A stretch of DNA of 64,000 nucleotides from Ashinkailepas kermadecensis (GCA_034440615.1 JAOTOM010004564.1:124001-188000), one strand, 5' to 3'; numbered from the stretch's first letter, positions 37,501 to 52,500 are shown. A program made the numbers and translations. The notes: generated by a model not told the origin, from the sequence alone.

Positions 37501-40500
37501 GGAAATATGCTGGAATAGATAAGCATATTGATGATGTGTGCTCATCGATGGAACTTGATGCCAAGTTGAAAGTAATCTTCCCTTGTGAGATATCATGTGA
37601 CACGTTTTTGCTGATCTGTTAGCTTCTATCATCACTTTTTCTTAGTCATCATCATAGATGCTCACTGTCCCCCAATTTATGAAGCTTACGTTGAAGCCAA
37701 TACCTAGCAGCATCGTGTTTCTACATTCTGGGAGGTAGGATTTTATTTCGCTGATCAGTTTCAATGAAATCCTGCAGTATTCAATGGGAATAGCAAGTAC
37801 CAGCCCAATATGTTCCATCATTGCAATGATGAGCGCATAAAATTCGCGATGCATTGGCGTATTTGTCTCAAATGTTTGTAGACGTTTTTCTTCACATTTC
37901 AACGTTATTTTATTATTGTGCATTGACAGCTTTTTCGACGCCATTGCAAGTTCTGACATTTTAGGTTTCCCAGGTACCCAGGTACACTGGCGTCCATTAC
38001 AGTAGCAAAACAAAATCTAGCTTAGCAAACAGAAACGAACAGCCGATAACCTATACAGAAACTTACAAGGGACACAAACAAGTGAGTGCAGTGAATGGCT
38101 AAATGGCACTAGCCTAACAGGCCCTGGTAAAGAGAGGGCTTGTTGGAAAGTAAGTATGGTTGGAAACACTGGCGTTAGTTGCTAGGGGTATGTGAATTGC
38201 TTGGTATCAGACAAAACAAAGCACAGTTTTCTTGAACAGATCGCCGTCAGCCACCCGCGGTCATCCGCTGATGGATCGTGCGCTCTGGCGGCGGCGGCGG
38301 CGGCGGCGGCAGCGGCAGCGGCACAGGACGCGGTCGTCCACGCCAGCCGTAGACGATGTAGGTCGTCGACGTAGACGAGGCGGCGGTCGGCGACGTCACC
38401 TCCTCCGGTCTTCGCTTGATGTACTCCACTCCACGAAGATGATCGCAAAATAACCAGCGCAGTCGCTTCGCCCCACAGTTCCAAAATCAGTTGATAGAGG
38501 TGCTCTACGAAGCATTAATTCGGCGTCACCGCTGAGCCGTCCGACTGTGTGCCGCCTAAACATCACTCGCGCAGTGGCTGGGTATATATCTGTGTTGGCG
38601 TCACCGCTGAGCCGTCCGACTGTGTGCCGCCTAAACATCACTCGCGCAGTGGCTGGGTATATATCTGTGTTGGCGTCACCGCTGAGCCGTCCGACTGTGT
38701 GCCGCCTAAACATCACTCGCGCAGTGGCTGGGTATATATGTGTGTTGGCGTCACCGCTGAGCCGTCCGACTGTGTGCCGCCTAAACATCACTCGCGCAGT
38801 GGCTGGGTTATATCTGTGTTGGCGTCACCGCTGAGCCGTCCGACTGTGTGCCGCCTAAACATCACTCGCGCAGTGGCTGGGTATATATCTGTGTTGGCGT
38901 CACCGCTGAGCCGTCCGACTGTGTGCCGCCTAAACATCACTCGCGCAGTGGCTGGGTATATATCTGTGTTTGTGTGTCTGTGTCTGTGATTGTGTTTGTG
39001 TCTGTAGCTATATGTATCCCGATGTGTGTCTGTGTGTGTTTGTGTCTGCAGCTATATGTATCCCGATGTGTGTCTGTGTGTGACCCTGCAGGACACGTCC
39101 GGGCTGCTGCTGGTGCTCGACTTCGGCCACCTGAAGCTCAACAACGACCAGTTCTACGAGGAGGAGGCCCGCCGTCTGGCGGCGGCCGCATCCTCACCGG
39201 TCGGCGCCGACGACGAGCTCGACGACGACGGTACGACGTCGGTGGTGGACGCCGAGTGGTGCGACAGTGGTGGTGATGCTGGTGGTACTGCCGCGGACCG
39301 GCCGGGCGCTGGGTCAGGTCGGCTGGGCTCGTGCTGGCCTGACTGCAAGAAGGGTTCTCCGTGGTATACTCTTGTAGAGTTATTTCGCCGCTCGGCAGCA
39401 ATCGTTTTGATGTATTGGCGAAGCCAAGCAATGCCAGCTCAGTTCACTTGTCGCCATAAAGCTGTCCGCCTTAGTGGCGCTGGGCTTCCCTTGCTATTGT
39501 TCCGTCTTGTCGGTTCTTTTGAAGAGCTGAGAAATTATGATGATATATTTGAATTATGATTGTAGATTAGGTGACCTTTTGATTATATTAATCAAGAATT
39601 ACTTCATAGCGATGTGTGATATCTCGGTAAATGGCAACGGCATCTTCGTACAGAGCTAGTCGTGGTGGGTGTTGAATTTGTATGTCTGCCCTGTCCCGAC
39701 CTCTGACCTCATGACCTCGGTAGCTCTTCTCGGCCGGAGACTGGTTATCGCTGACTCCAGTGACCTTTCATGTCTAAATTTGGAAATTTGATGAAGGAGA
39801 AACAGCATATAGCTGGAACAATATTTAACCTTAAGAAAATATTTCATTTGTGTTATTACTAGCTGTTTGCCTGTTGTGTCTATGTCATTCCGACGAGTGT
39901 GGCGACTGCCCACTAGTTTACAGAATAATGTACTGACTTCTTTCGAATCAGCCGGACGGGCGTGTCCGCCGCCGCAGCGCTGTCTGCGTGCAGCGCGGGG
40001 CTGACAGTTGGGGTCATGGCGGCGTGTACAGCCGGCCGAGGAGTTCCTATGACGTGGTCGTCCCGCAGACGACTTCCGCACGCCGTGCTCCACCCCACCG
40101 AACGAGGAGGACACGGCCAACGCCGAGTCGCCGTCGGCCGACACCGTGTCCATGGCGACGGCCGCGTCCGTGGAGGTCGTCTCGCCGACGGCGGCCGCCG
40201 AGCCGACGATCGCTCAGGCAGCCCGCTCCGAGCTGCAGAAGAGGATGTATGACAGGTGAGCGGCGTCTGTCCCTGTCAAGGGTCACGGACAGGACACGGT
40301 CGGGTGTGGCAGGGGTGGTGAGCGGCATCTGTCTCCGTCTGGGTCACAGCTCGCCAACTCGCCTGGGGTCACAGACAGGACACGGTCGGGTGTGGCAGGG
40401 GTGGGCGCCGTCTGTCTCCGTCTGGGTCACAGCTCGCCAGCTCGCCTGGGGTCACAGACACGACACGGTCGGGTGTGGCAGGGGTGGGCGCCGTCTGTCT

Positions 40501-43500
40501 CCGTCTGGGGTCACGGACTTATGGAGAGCATCTCACAGAAGACAAAGCGGGACACGGTTTCCCATTGGTGGGTGGGGGTGGGGAAAGGGTGCTAGGTAGT
40601 GGTTGGAGCCGTTGTCGTGTTCGTACTTGACACCTAACTACACCGTGAGTGTGGTTGGGTCCAGCTAGATGTGTGTGGCATGTTGCTCAAGTCATGAAGC
40701 AACTTTTTCATTTTCAGTGTGATTGGATTTCATAGCGTGCTGGATATTGAACAAGAATAGGTCGAAGCCATCCCGCTTGCTCCCTTGCGTGGATTGAGTT
40801 TAGGAAAAAAAGGAATACAAATAACTCCATGTCGCGTGGCATCATTAAGAACATGATGAACATTTTTGTGTCACTGTGCTGGTGGGATAACTGGCAGACC
40901 GTTTTCCTCTTCAACACGCGCATCGGAGGGCCTCTCATAACGCGCACCGGAGGGGAGACAGATTCGCCCCCCCCCACCTAAGGTCTTTGGAACTACTGAA
41001 GCTAGACGCAAGTCCGGTCCGCCAGGTCAACAGGTCAACAGCTGCCAGTCTCTCGCTGCTCCGAGATCGCACTGTCCCAGCGGTACTATCAAGTACAGAA
41101 TCGCTGCGATCCGAGGGACGTTTGGCAGAATTTTCCAGGTGATTGAATCTGTCCCACCACAAACTCTAGCACCTGTGTGCTGTTGCAGGTTCTCGCTGAA
41201 CTTCAGCGACCTGCAGGTGCTGGTGGGTCGTGTCAAGGACAACTGGCGGCACGCGCTGGCCAAGGGCAGCAGCACGCTGCACGTGCTGGACCGGTTCACC
41301 ATCTCGTTACAGGTGCGTGGTCTGTGGACGGTGTCTGCCGGCGCGTGAGGTGCGCTATAATGTCCACCAGCTGAGGCGTGCGGTGGGTGGGCTCGTCTGT
41401 CGAGAACAGATGAGAAATGCGGCTGGTGGGTGACTGAGCTGAACTGACCGGTGGTTAAGTGAAGGGCTGCGGGATGGGGGGGGGGGGCTGTGATGAAATG
41501 CCTGAATTATTCTAGTACATGAGGCAACGTTTTGTGTTTTGTATATTGTTCAACAATGACTTCCTGGCAGTGTACGATATCTCACAGGCGGCGGTCATCG
41601 CTAGTGCTGGCATGGCATGTCAGCCGTGCCCTGACCCCGACCCCGAGTGGCCCCTGTGACCGACCTCTGACCTTCCCCAGCTGGAGTGGCGGCGACTGGC
41701 CACCTCTGATCCCGAGTGGCCGCTGGTTACACTCAGCGGCAACCTCAGCCACCTGATGGTGCACATCAGCGAGCAGAAGGTGCAGGCCCTGCGCACCCTG
41801 GCCGTCCGGCTGCTGCTCAGCGACAGGTCAGTCCGGCGACTGGTCAGGGCGGCTCAGTTGTAGGACATGTCAGTCCGGTATCGGGTCAGCCAGTACAGTG
41901 GCGGGCCAGGCTAGTCTAATGTTTTAACATACATTTTTTGGGGCCCCTACCCGATATTTTTATACTGTACACACTCGCAAACACGTGCAAGGCAGACTCA
42001 TTTTCGGCTCGGCTCGGATAAGTGGCAGACCGTTTTCTTCTTCAACACGCGCATCGGAGGGCCTCTCATAACTCGCACAGGAGGGGAGGCGGATTCGCCC
42101 CCCCCAGATATGGAACTACGGAAGCCAGAAACACAAAATATGTAGAGAGATTACTGCTGCAGTGAACTCGGCAGTATTAATGTTGCGCCCCTAGGTCAGT
42201 GCCTTCAGGGTCAAATGAAGTCCAATAAGTGAAGTGTTGATGATTTCGTGGTTGATAGCTTCATTGGGTCATATCCACGGACAAAAAGTGGGGGAAACTG
42301 AATTCCGAATGTCAAAGTATGTATGCAGTACCTGAAATGGGATACAGCAGTTGAAAAGAGTGTTATGTAGGTCATTATTATATAGGACCATCATTATAAG
42401 TCAAAAGATGGGAAATACGATTTTTCAATGCAGTCTTAATACGCGTAATATAACTGCATGGTATGCATAATTGACTGCAGATTGACCAGCAATTAGCAAA
42501 GTATACTATGTTGTACGTAAATATACGAACGATAGCATAAGTATTTTTTCGGCTGGTAAATACTTTATATCCAACAGTTACTATTCAGTCATTGAGGCCA
42601 TTCAGTTTTCTTATCAACACAAAACTGAAGTAAGATTTGCCGTGTCGCTAGAGGATGTGCGGTGGCCGAGGGTGGTGTAGTTCAATGCCATCAAAGCGAA
42701 CCCATGGGAAACATATATTCACGGCCATTATGTCCTGCGCAATGAACCTAACAATGTGCTAAGCAGCCGACGCCCGGCTGTGGGGGACCCGGCCGGCGCG
42801 CTACACCGCCACGCCACTGCACCGACCTTTGTTGGGGCCGAATGGTCGACTTTGCACCCCGCAGGTCCCATGTTTACCAACGGATTTCAAAATTCCTGTT
42901 GCATACGATGCACTTATCAAGTTGCAAAATGTCACAATATTTATTGCAATATGTGTGCGTGTTAAGCGTGTTAAGATTCAATTAGTATCGAATGCTGAAC
43001 AGACTTGGTTAATGTATAGGGTCAGATTCGTGCAGAATAGGAACGTAATTCACCACAGAACCGATAATCCTAGACGGGTCTGAATTATTTGAAGTACACA
43101 CCATTAGTGATGTGGTTGTTCACTGTTCACTGTGCGTTGTGTGCTCGCGGGTGTGCCGACGTGCCAACTTGTGTACGATCTGGTGTGCGTGTGTGTTCGC
43201 AATGGAGATTGTGGCGCGTGTGCTCCGACCTTATATGATCTGTCTGTGTGCGTTCTGATCTGGCCTGTTGGCCTGTGTGTTACCTGATCTGACCGCCTGT
43301 GTGCGACACGACCTGACCATCTGTGTATGTCACGACCTCGCGTGACCTTCTCTGTGACTTGGCCTGACCTGACCTGACCTGACCTGCCTGTGTGCGCGCG
43401 CACGTGCGTGCGTGCGTGAACTGACCGTGGGAGACCTGTGACCCAGCCACAGCGATGACGGCGGCGAGCCGGAGCCCGCCGGACTGGCCGAGGCGTGTGC

Positions 43501-46500
43501 TCCACCACACCGGGCGTCGCCGTCGCCGGCGGCCGAGCCGGCCGGCCGGGGCGAGGCGGCGCGGCTGCTGGTGGCCACCTTCTGCGCCGGCCAGATGTCG
43601 CTGGCGGTGCAGTCTCGCGGCCGCGCCGTGGCCGAGCTGCAGGTATGCGGCGTGCGCGGCCAGCTGTGCCGCCGCCGCCGCCGGCTGACGGTCGGCCTCA
43701 GCGTGCACAGTCTGCTGCTGGTGGACGCCCTGCAGACGTACGGGCCCGACTTCGAGATCCTGGTGGCCAGCCACCGCAGTGTCACGTGAGTGAGAGTGTC
43801 ACGTGAGTGGCCGGTTGCCGTAGTGTCGTGTGAGTGGCCTGCGGTGTCACGAGATGTCGTGGGGCGGCCAGTTACCGCAGTGTCACGGAGTGGCCTGCGG
43901 TGTCACGAGGTGAAGCGCTGTGCCGTCAGGTGTCTGGGACGATAAGGGTTCAGCCTTGATCATGACAGCTGGTGTTCGTCGGAAGACTGATGGTGTCGCA
44001 GGTTCCCAATAAGTCACCGCATCGCAATGTCGTCTGATATAGGAGCGCGTGCGGTGTGGGGCGAGCTTGACGTGGCGTGTCGTGTCCGGCAGTGTGGACA
44101 GCGTGAGTGGCTCTCTGATGGACTCTGAGCCGTGCAGTCCCGGCTCGTGACGTGTCGTGTCCTGCAGTGTGGACAGCGTGAGAGGTTCTCTGATGGACTC
44201 GGAGCCGTGCAGTTTTGGCTCGTGACGTGTCGTGTCCGGCAGTGTGGACAGCGTGAGCGGCTCTCTGATGGACTCTGAGCCGTGCAGTCCCGGCTCGTGA
44301 CGTGTCGTGTCCAGCAGTGTGGACAGCGTGAGCGGCTCACTGATGGACTCTGAGCCGTGCAGTCCCGGCTCGTGACGTGTCGTGTCCTGCAGTGTGGACA
44401 GTGTGAGCGGCTCTCTGATGGACTCAGGTGGACTGCTCGTGACGTGTCGTGTCCTGCAGTGTGGACAGTGTGAGCGGCTCTCTGATGGACTCGGAGCCGT
44501 GCAGCCCGTGCAGTCCCGGCTCGCCGGACGCCGCCGACCGACCACCTTCGCCGCTGACACTGAGCCGCGCCGTCAGTCAACGACTGGAGACCACGGCCGA
44601 CCTCAGAGGTACGTCAGCAGTGCCGGCCGGCCGCAGGTGTCCATCTGTCTCGTACACTGATATAGATGAGTGCATAGTCTGTACACCTCGCTGTATGAGT
44701 GTACGCAGACTTACACTGGCACACTGTACACAGTCGGGTATCTCAATTCTGAGGTGCGTCGATCGGAACTGATCATTTAGCGTCCATGTGAGTGCACTGT
44801 GTACGGCGTTGTGGCGTGGAAGGAATGACTGCAGCCGGAATTACCGGTAAATAGAGGTGAGAAGGCATAGCAGTGTGTAGCAGTGACCTCTGTGCCGATC
44901 GAGTTTGTTCGTTGATTTGCTTTGCTCCGATGCTGTTTTCTGTTATATTCGAAGTAGGTGTGGTGTACACAGCCTTTGATTTTTAATCTTGGGGGGGAGG
45001 AGGGGCCTTGATTACCAGCGGTGGTTTAATAGCACACCAACCGGTGACATGTATTGTGGCTGGGAAATCCACCGACCAGCGCAGACACTGATCGGTATTG
45101 TAGTGTTACTGTCATAGAATTCAGGCTCCAGTACTGTTGTTTTGTACATGGACAAGAAGAAGTGGGTAGATGGCAGTTGCACCTTCTTGCGAGAGGAGTG
45201 GCATATCACCCCGCGTCTGTATCCCTGGCAGTGACGTCCCCAGACGTGACCTCTGGCCCCTCTCCGCCGCCGGAGCCGGCAGCGAGTCACGCCCATGACG
45301 CTCTCATCACGCTGGACGTGACGATCGTGCTGCCATCTCCCGACCAGAACCACAACTATACTCTGCGTACCGTCTCCGTCAGGTTCAACACTCTTGACGT
45401 GATTGGTTAGTTACGTGGCGGGGTGGGCTGGTGGAATGACATTGCGACCAATGCTTTATAACTTTATATAGGGTGTACCTAGCAGTGGATTCAGCACCTT
45501 CCTTCGGGATGTGATACTGATGAGATTGTCTATGGTGCAAATGGGTTGGTGGGGGTTTGTAATTGTTGAGTTGTTATGAATAGGAAGTGAGTTTTTTATT
45601 AGTTAAACGCTTTATAACTTTATATAGGGTGTACCTAGCAGTGGATTCAGCACCTTCCTTCGGGATGTGATACTGATGAGATTGTCTATGGTAGCACAAT
45701 GGGTATGATGGAAGGAGTTTGTAATTGTTGAGTGTGTTATGCAATAGGAAGTGAGTATCTTATTAAGTCTAAACACTTTATAACTTTATATGGGGTGTAC
45801 CTAGCAGTGGATTCAGCACCCTCCTTCGGGATGTGATACTGATGAGATTGTCTATGGTAGCACAATGGGAGTGTGTTATGCAATAGCAAGTGAATTGGTG
45901 CTAGATAGGCTGCGATATATAGCTTCCTAGGAACTTGAGGTAAGGGATTGATTGGGGTGAGAGTATGTACATTTCTAGTACCTTTTCCAGATAGGCTTAA
46001 CCCAGATGGGCCCCTGTGGCTCTTATTAAGCCTTAACACTTTATGACTTTAATGGCACGGCAGCACAATGGGCCGCAGATTTGACGTCCTGGTCAGTCGG
46101 CTACCTCACGACGTGAGCTCATGTGCGATGCTGCTGAATGCGATAGCATAATGCATCCGATTTCTGTCGTACGGATGAAGGAAGCTGCCGGCCAAATAAC
46201 ACTGGAACGACTCGGGTTGTTGGAAGCGAAACAGTTCAGTGCTGAGTCACGAAACAGCCACACATTTATATGCGTACCACGCACACAGTGCGTGCAACAC
46301 AGTGAGTGTCAGCTGAAAACGTTCTATCCAGTTTAGACAGTGACGAGGTGTGGTATGACTGTACCGGGCCAGTCTTCCCAAGCGGTCTGACACTGAGCGG
46401 GCTGTTGGGTCGACAGCCAACCAGGAGACCATAGTGGAGCTGGGTGGATTTCTGAACCGGATCAGCGTGGCGCAGACTGAACCGCCCGATCCGAACGGGT

Positions 46501-49500
46501 CACCGCAGTGTGCAGAAGGTACGTCGCCCGTGGTGGAAGGCATGTACTGGTCTCGCCGCAACTCGCCCGCCTCTGATTCTTCCCGACATCATCGGGCCGG
46601 CGTCCAGCGAGCTCCGGTAATCTTGTCGAGCGGATTGTGTCATTAGTGTGTAATGCTTTGTCTGTCCCATGGGCGCCAAATGACCCTGTAGTCGGCGCGC
46701 CCTTGAACCCAAATAATCAATCAATTTGTCTGGCCCAGTGTGGCGCTGATCGTGACTCAGAGTGACGATGACTGACTTATTGTGACGCAGTGTGACGCTG
46801 ACCGTGACGCAGTGTGACGCTGACCGTGACGCAGTGTGACGCTGACCGTGACTCGGTGTTACGCTGACCGTGACGCAGTGTGACGCTGACCGTGACTCAG
46901 TGTGACGCTGACCGTGACGCAGTGTGACGCTGACCGTGACGCAGTGTGATGCTGACCGTGACTCGGTGTTACGCTGACCGTGACGCAGTGTGACGCGGAC
47001 CGTAACTCGGTGTTACGCTGACCGTGACGCTGACCGTGACTAAGTGTGACGCAGTGTGACGCTGACCGTGACTCGGTGTTACGCTGACCGTGACTCGGTG
47101 TTACGCTGACCGTGACGCAGTGTGACGCTGACCGTGACTCGGTGTTACGCTGGCCGTGACTCGGTGTGACGCTGACCATGACGCAGTGTGACGCAGCGTG
47201 ACGCTGACCGTGACGCAGTGTGACGCTGACCGTGACTCAGTGTGACGCTGACCGTGACGCAGTGTGACGCTGACCGTGACTCGGTGTGACGCTGACCATG
47301 ACGCAGTGTGACGCTGACCGTCACTCGGTGTGACGCTGACTGTGACTCGGTGTTACGCTGACCGTGACTCGGTGTGACGCTGACCGCGACGCAGTGTGAC
47401 GCTGACCGTGACGCTGACCGTGACGCAGTGTGACGCTGACCGTGACTCGGTGTTACGCTGACAGTGACGCAGTGTGACGCTGACCGTGACGCAGTGTGAC
47501 GCTGACCGTGACTCAGTGTGACACAGTGTGACGCAGTGTGACGCTGACCGTGACTCAGTGTGACACAGTGTGACGCTGACCGTGACTCAGTGTTACGCTG
47601 ACCGTGACTCAGTGTAACGATGACTGTGACGCAGTGTGACGCTGACCGTGACTCAGTGTGACGCTGACCGTGACTCAGTGTGACGCTGACCGTGACGCAG
47701 TGTGACGCTGACCGTGACTCAGTGTGACGATGACTGACGCAGTGTGACGATGACTGACGCAGTGTGACGCTGACCGTGACGCTGACCGTGACGCAGTGTG
47801 ACGCTGACCGTGACTCAGTGTGACGCAGTGTGACGCTGACCGTGACGCAGTGTGACGCTGACCGTGACGCAGTGTGACGCTGACCGTGACTCAGTGTGAC
47901 GCTGACCGTGACTCAGTGTGACGCAGTGTGACGCTGACCGTGACGCAGTGTGACGCTGACCGTGACTCAGTGTGACGCTGACCGTGACTCAGTGTGACGC
48001 TGACCGTGACGCAGTGTGACGCTGACCGTGACGCAGTGTGACGCTGACCGTGACGCAGTGTGACGCTGACCGTGACACAGTGTGACGCTGACCGTGACGC
48101 AGTGTGACACAGTGTGACGCTGACTGTGACTCAGTGTGACGCAGTGTGACGCTGACCGTGACGCAGTGTGACGCTGACCGTGACTCGGTGTGACGCTGAC
48201 CGTGACTCAGTGTGACAGTGTGACGCTGACCGTGACGCAGTGTGACGCTGACCGTGACGCAGTGTGACGCTGACCGTGACGCAGTGTGACGCTGACCGTG
48301 ACTCAGTGTGACACAGTGTGACGCTGACCGTGACACAGTGTGACGCTGACCGTGACTCAGTGTGACGCAGTGTGACGCTGACCGTGACACAGTGCGACGC
48401 TGACCGTGACGCAGTGTGACACAGTGTGACGCAGTGTGACGCTGACCGTGACTCAGTGTGACGCTGACCGTGACGCAGTGTGACACAGTGTGACACAGTG
48501 TGACGCTGACCGTGACGCAGTGTGACGCTGACCGTGACGCAGTGTGACGCTGACCGTGACGCAGTGTGACGCTGACCGTGACTCAGTGTGACACAGTGTG
48601 ACGCTGACCGTGACTCAGTGTGACAGTGTGACGCTGACCGTGACGCAGTGTGACGCTGACCGTGACGCAGTGTGACGCTGACCGTGACGCAGTGTGACGC
48701 TGACCGTGACTCAGTGTGACGCTGACTGTGACTCGGTGTTACGCTGACTGTCACGGCATCCCGTGCCGCCCGCCAGAGGCGGTATCGTCTGCTCCGGGAG
48801 ACGCCGCTCGGGCGGCCTCTCGTCCACCACAGGCAGACGACGAGGACCCGACCTCCAGTCGTACCGAGCTCACATTCGACTTCCACAAGTAAGTGTCGCT
48901 CACCATAATCTCTCGGTTCTTCATTATTATCCAGGATAATGGGAAGGGAAATGAGCGTTGCATCAAGTACGTAGCATATGAATAACAGACTGATATTAAT
49001 TTGGAGAGGTTGATGCCGTGTATGAAATGCAGATGAGGTCTCTTCCCTTCCATAGTGCGGTCATTGGCGTGACGGTGTTGAGACGAAAACTTTCCAGGTA
49101 GATCATAGATGCCGCTAAATAGTTGTCCCAGCTAAGATTGGAGTGTAATCTTGCGTCTGTTATATTCCTGCCTGGACTTCCTGGGAACAGAGTTTTAGCT
49201 CTCCGAATTATCCTCCATAGAATTGTGTGGCACTCATCTACGGAAATGGTTAGCAATTTCAACATTCGTAACCTACTGGCATTTGCTTCATTACAATTTT
49301 GCAAACAGTGACGATTTTTCTTTCTCTAACAATATCTTACGCACGTTGTATTTTCAACATCTTCAATATCTTCTTTCCACATCATTGCTGGCTTTCATGT
49401 GCTTGTTTGATTCCCCGTATTTTGTTTTTTTTAATACAACACTGCACTAAGCCCAAATAACTAACTACAACACTGCACTAAACACCATTCGTACCAGCGC

Positions 49501-52500
49501 AGAACTGAGACCGCAGCCAGACAGGAGCTCAAAATATCGCTCAGATCACTATGAACTGCAGCTCAGACCATCCATGAGCCACAGCTCAGACCCTGTGCCA
49601 GCCCCATTAATGCATTTGGCAGCGACACGACATGGGTCGTGCCCCAGGATATTTACATAATTCGACCATGCAAAGCTCTGACTCTCACACAACGTTTCCA
49701 CAATTCAATATCGTATAATTGTAATACATGTGTGGTCATTACAAATTATAGCCAATGTTGTACCTGAACATTAGGCTCATTTGACTTTAAGCACACTGCA
49801 GCTCAACATAATCCTCGGTTGTAACTTCTCTCCCGTCTTCGAGTTGGTTGCACCGCAGCTGGAGGTAGGAGCGAATAAGTAAAATAGGCCATCTATGTTC
49901 GGTTAGGTAGGTGTAAGTATGCTGAGTGGATAATTAGGGTATCAGTATGTCGAGTGGATAATTAGTGTATCAATATGCGATAATAATTACGCAGAGTGAA
50001 GACTGGAGTAATGGATGTTGTATTAAAACACATATGGGTGTCTACACGAGCAGTCTTGACCAGCAGCGTACCCAGAGCTTTTATGGGAGAGAGGGAGTCT
50101 CCTGGATCATTCCCAGACCAGTGCGTGGTGTCTTTCGAACTATGCGTCCTCTAGAGTGGTTCATTTGCCATCAAAATTAGGGTGTGATATAAAAATACAC
50201 TCATGTGAAGTACCTACATTATCCCACGATCAGTCAGGTCTGTTCAGATATAAAAATGCATCTGCTCAACTCCTTTCGTAAATCGATGACATATTCAGAA
50301 GATATTTGACATAGCTGGTAAATTCATCCGGCATGGATACATTTAAAATGGAAGCTTTCATTGGGTGTTAGGCCCCTTTCTACAACCATTACACCAACGT
50401 CCCCATTAAAGTACTTGTTGCTTGCACCAGTAGCTGGCGTTCCTGATGTATATGCTTCCTACTAGGTGTGGCATGCTGTCACTAAGGTTTTGAATAATGT
50501 TCAACTAATCCAGGTTCTGGTAATATGTAATAGGAACCTGATTGTATCATCAGGGCTATTACTAAAAATCTGATTTTTTGTTGTTGTGAACTTAGTCATG
50601 GTACCACACAAGTGTGCACTTCAGCTCAAACATTGGATTGTATGTCCTGGACCTCATCCATACCACCGTTCGAGATCAATTACGGATCATATATCAGACC
50701 ATGCATGGGCTAGAGCTTTAGATCATTAGGATGCAAATTCAGGGCATGCATGAGGGCCAGAAGTTATGCATAATCCGCAGTTCAGGTCGTAAATAAACCG
50801 CATTTCAGACCATGCACAGACTGCAGATGAGACAATGCAGACCATGTACTTCTGTACGGGCCAGTATTGAGGCCACGTGCAGACCGGTTGCCGGCAGGCA
50901 GTCCTGCTGCCGCCGTGACGCTGCCGTGACGCTGCTGTGACTGTCGTGACGCTGCCCGCAGGCTGAACGTGCTGCTGCTGCGCTCGGCGGCCGACCGTCA
51001 CGGTGTGACGGGCCGCAAGGTGGCCGTGGCCACAGTCAGCGGCGCGCGCATCCAGGCCACGCTGGCGGCGCACGTGTCCGTGAGCGGCGCGCTGGGCGGC
51101 CTGCAGGTGCGCAACCTGACGCCGCTCGGACAGCGACACCCCAGCGTCGTGTCGGTCGGCTTCGACCCGGTGGCCGACCAGTCTCAGGTGGGTGTGGAGG
51201 TTGTAAACCAGCCTCAGATGAGTGCGGCGGTGGTGGACCAGTCTCAGGTAGGTGTGGTGCTGGACCAGCCTCTGTTTGGTGTGGCTGTCTCGTGTTCCCG
51301 CTCTTGTTCCGGTTCTCTCGCAGATCAATGCTGTGTTTAGGTTATGTCAGCTGAGGACTACTCTACCCCCCCCCCCCCTCCCCTCCCGGATATAAAATAA
51401 GTGTCATAGTTGTCAACAGATTCTGCGTTCAAAAGTCGTTTTGCTGGTCCAACTCACCGATGTGGAGCCGCTTAGTATTTCTCGAGCCTTCTGCTTCTCT
51501 CCAGCTAACATGTCTTCCATCCTGCTGCCATATTCATCTACGGTCATCAACAAGTCTGTCTACCACAGAAATATCCGGTAGCATCTAGCCTCCCTAACCT
51601 GATTTCCATGCGACCTGGTTTGACTTGGCTGTGACTTGTGACTTCGTCTAGCCAGACCTCCGTCTGACCTAGCTTTACCTCGCCCTGACAGGACCTGCTG
51701 CGGCGACTGAATGCGGACCTGTATCGCGACAATGACCAGTGCCCCCGGGCGCTGCAGTTCTCGGCGTCTCGTCCCTCGGGGCCCGACCAGACCGCGCAAC
51801 TGCAGGTACGCACAGACCATATTCTCGTGGATATTATCGAGTATCTTTGAGATCATATTTGGGATATCTGTGGTGGAACTGGGCGGCGTGTGGCTGCCGA
51901 CGTGCCGGCAGCCAGTCGCGTGTCTCACGCACCGTCTCGCTCTTGGTAGAGCTAGGCGGATTACGATAGCTCGTGCCAGCATCGTTGTGATGCCAAGCAA
52001 TGTGTTGTACATATTCTGCCATTCTTGGCGAATTGCCGATGCTCGTGCTGGTAGTGCCACCAAGGTACGTATGCTACACGTGGACTGTAGGATAATTGTG
52101 GTGTGTGTAGCACACATTGTAATTCCGTTGTCGAACCGGGCAGTAAAAGTCGATGAGTTGTAGGTCTCAAGACTGTAGGATAATTACAATGTGTAGCACA
52201 CACTGCAATTCTGTTATCGAGCCGGGCTGATGACGGTCGTGCCGCCAGGTGCGCCTGGCGTCGGTGTGCTACACACACAGCGCACCGTTCTTGGCGGAAC
52301 TGGGCGGCTGTGTGGACGAGTTCAAGCAGTACATCACGGAGCTGGCACTCTCGGTGGGCTACGCCGCCGCCGAGATCGCCCGCGAAATGGTCCACATCAG
52401 GTGAGCGGCCGCTGCCACCACTCACTCAACCACCACCAAAAACCACCACCGCCACCATCACCACCACCACCACCACCACCACTCACTCAACCACCACTCA

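Noticed and set aside
46859..48886. Minus-strand ORFs of 106-251 codons rich in HTVS/SASH repeats
   Set aside because: Products of the 22-bp satellite in VPS13D intron 16.
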